From JAEXOD01 sp963667875 (GTDB taxonomy: Bacteria; Bacteroidota; Ignavibacteria; Ignavibacteriales; Melioribacteraceae): 64,000 bases of DNA. Position 1 is the first letter of the stretch, and the number at the start of each line of letters is the position of its first letter. A program made the translations under genes and the position numbers. Location of the stretch: the NCBI GenBank assembly GCA_963667875.2, contig CAXXGC010000013.1, positions 434,001-498,000 of the forward strand. The letters run 5' to 3'. Of the stretch, positions 63,765-64,000 are shown piece by piece. Under the pieces are notes generated by a model. That model was not told the DNA's origin and ran no database searches. It saw only the letters and a list, made by a program, of their open reading frames with translations.

Positions 63765-64000
63765 CTAGTTATCGGTTGCTTTTTTGGGTAAAATTAAAGA
63801 ATTTTTTAACCAATCATTGGATTTCAATTTTACCGAACAAAGTTCTAAAGGAGATAATCCATTGCACTTCCTTCTATTACCTCTACAATCAGTATATGCT
63901 CTAAATCTTATATAATTAATATACAAAATTAAATAATTAAAAGCTGTGTTGGCTGTCTGGAAGCCTTCAATGGTTTTTAATCTTCTTTCAATCTGTTTGT
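63765..64000 (-). mobile_element. Transposase C-terminal part (cut by window end)
   Basis: The minus strand is open from the window edge to a TAG at 63765-63767, 78 codons. It reads ERRLKTIEGFQTANTAFNY, then YINYIRFRAYTDCRGNRRK and NGLSPLELCSVKLKSNDWL, ending LPKKATDN. The ...NGLSPLELCSV ending and the RRLKTI-GF-tract are like the C-termini of DDE transposases, but I cannot name the family. Completeness is unknown because the N-terminal part is outside the window. It lies 4 bases from the IS110-like stub, so two elements meet here. Confidence 0.65.

Noticed and set aside
1..64000. tRNA, rRNA, SRP RNA, tmRNA or CRISPR array
   Set aside because: No cloverleaf with conserved TTCGA loops, no GGAAGGAAGC-type SRP loop, and no regularly spaced direct repeats were found on reading the gene-free stretches.

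Overview
The window is AT-rich, tightly packed bacterial chromosome. The gene content points to the Ignavibacteria/Chlorobi side of the Bacteroidetes group. Two large exported proteins end in a type IX secretion (Por) sorting domain with the SYPNPFN / NYPNPFNPST signature. A full-length pyruvate:ferredoxin oxidoreductase suggests anaerobic carbon metabolism. Several proteins (YbeY, DUF3108, Wzi-like, DUF4623, DnaE-like next to DinB) look like the Bacteroidetes/Ignavibacteria forms. This placement is inference; there is no rRNA in the window. I saw no tRNA, rRNA, CRISPR array, prophage or intact transposon.

Region 1 (1-15.7 kb, all minus strand) is an almost gap-free run of mostly housekeeping genes. 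In transcription order: HNH nuclease, trpS, scpA, scpB, a pseudouridine synthase, PBP4-type dacB, lysS, a DUF2279 protein, a family 2 glycosyltransferase, a Wzi-like outer-membrane barrel, an S41 protease, a DUF3108 protein, a gamma-carbonic-anhydrase-like protein, an MBL-fold hydrolase, ybeY, smg (DUF494) and topA, which is cut by the window edge. Region 2 (15.8-28.2 kb, minus) holds mnmA, acpS, ggt, an MlaD-type lipid-transport protein, a CorC/CNNM protein, ssb, the two T9SS cargo proteins, a polyprenol/DAG-kinase-like membrane protein and a SPOR lipoprotein.

Region 3 (28.1-32.5 kb) is the most informative structure. Two FadL/OmpP1-type porin genes, with matching leaders and terminators, are separated by 1.4 kb of gene-free DNA. 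One end of this DNA carries a decayed 5' piece of the SPOR gene and the other a decayed 3' piece of mutS2. The whole block is therefore an old tandem duplication whose flanks have rotted, with repeats accumulated between them. Upstream lie mutS2, cvpA, yqeY, two exbD genes, exbB and a secreted endonuclease/exonuclease/phosphatase-fold protein.

Region 4 (38.6-48.4 kb, plus strand) holds polA; a three-gene envelope lipoprotein cluster (LpoB-like, COG3014-like, LPP20-like); an ABC-2 permease; nadD; a small secreted protein that seems to start at a non-AUG codon; and a sigma-54 response regulator. Region 5 (48.4-63.5 kb, minus) holds a three-PAS protein with no output domain, a TIGR02757 protein, pdxJ, a CPBP protease, an ALDH7-type aldehyde dehydrogenase, a dihydroorotate-dehydrogenase-like protein, nifJ, a C-terminally truncated DnaE2-like polymerase, dinB, DUF72 and YjbQ. 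The last 0.5 kb is mobile-element debris: a transposase C-terminus running off the edge and an 18-codon IS110-like N-terminal stub.

Most of the window is ordinary core genome and I found no clear new multi-gene system. The best leads are the scarred porin duplication, the dispersed repeat and hairpin families in the intergenic islands, the truncated DnaE beside DinB, and the probable ATT/ATC-started gene.
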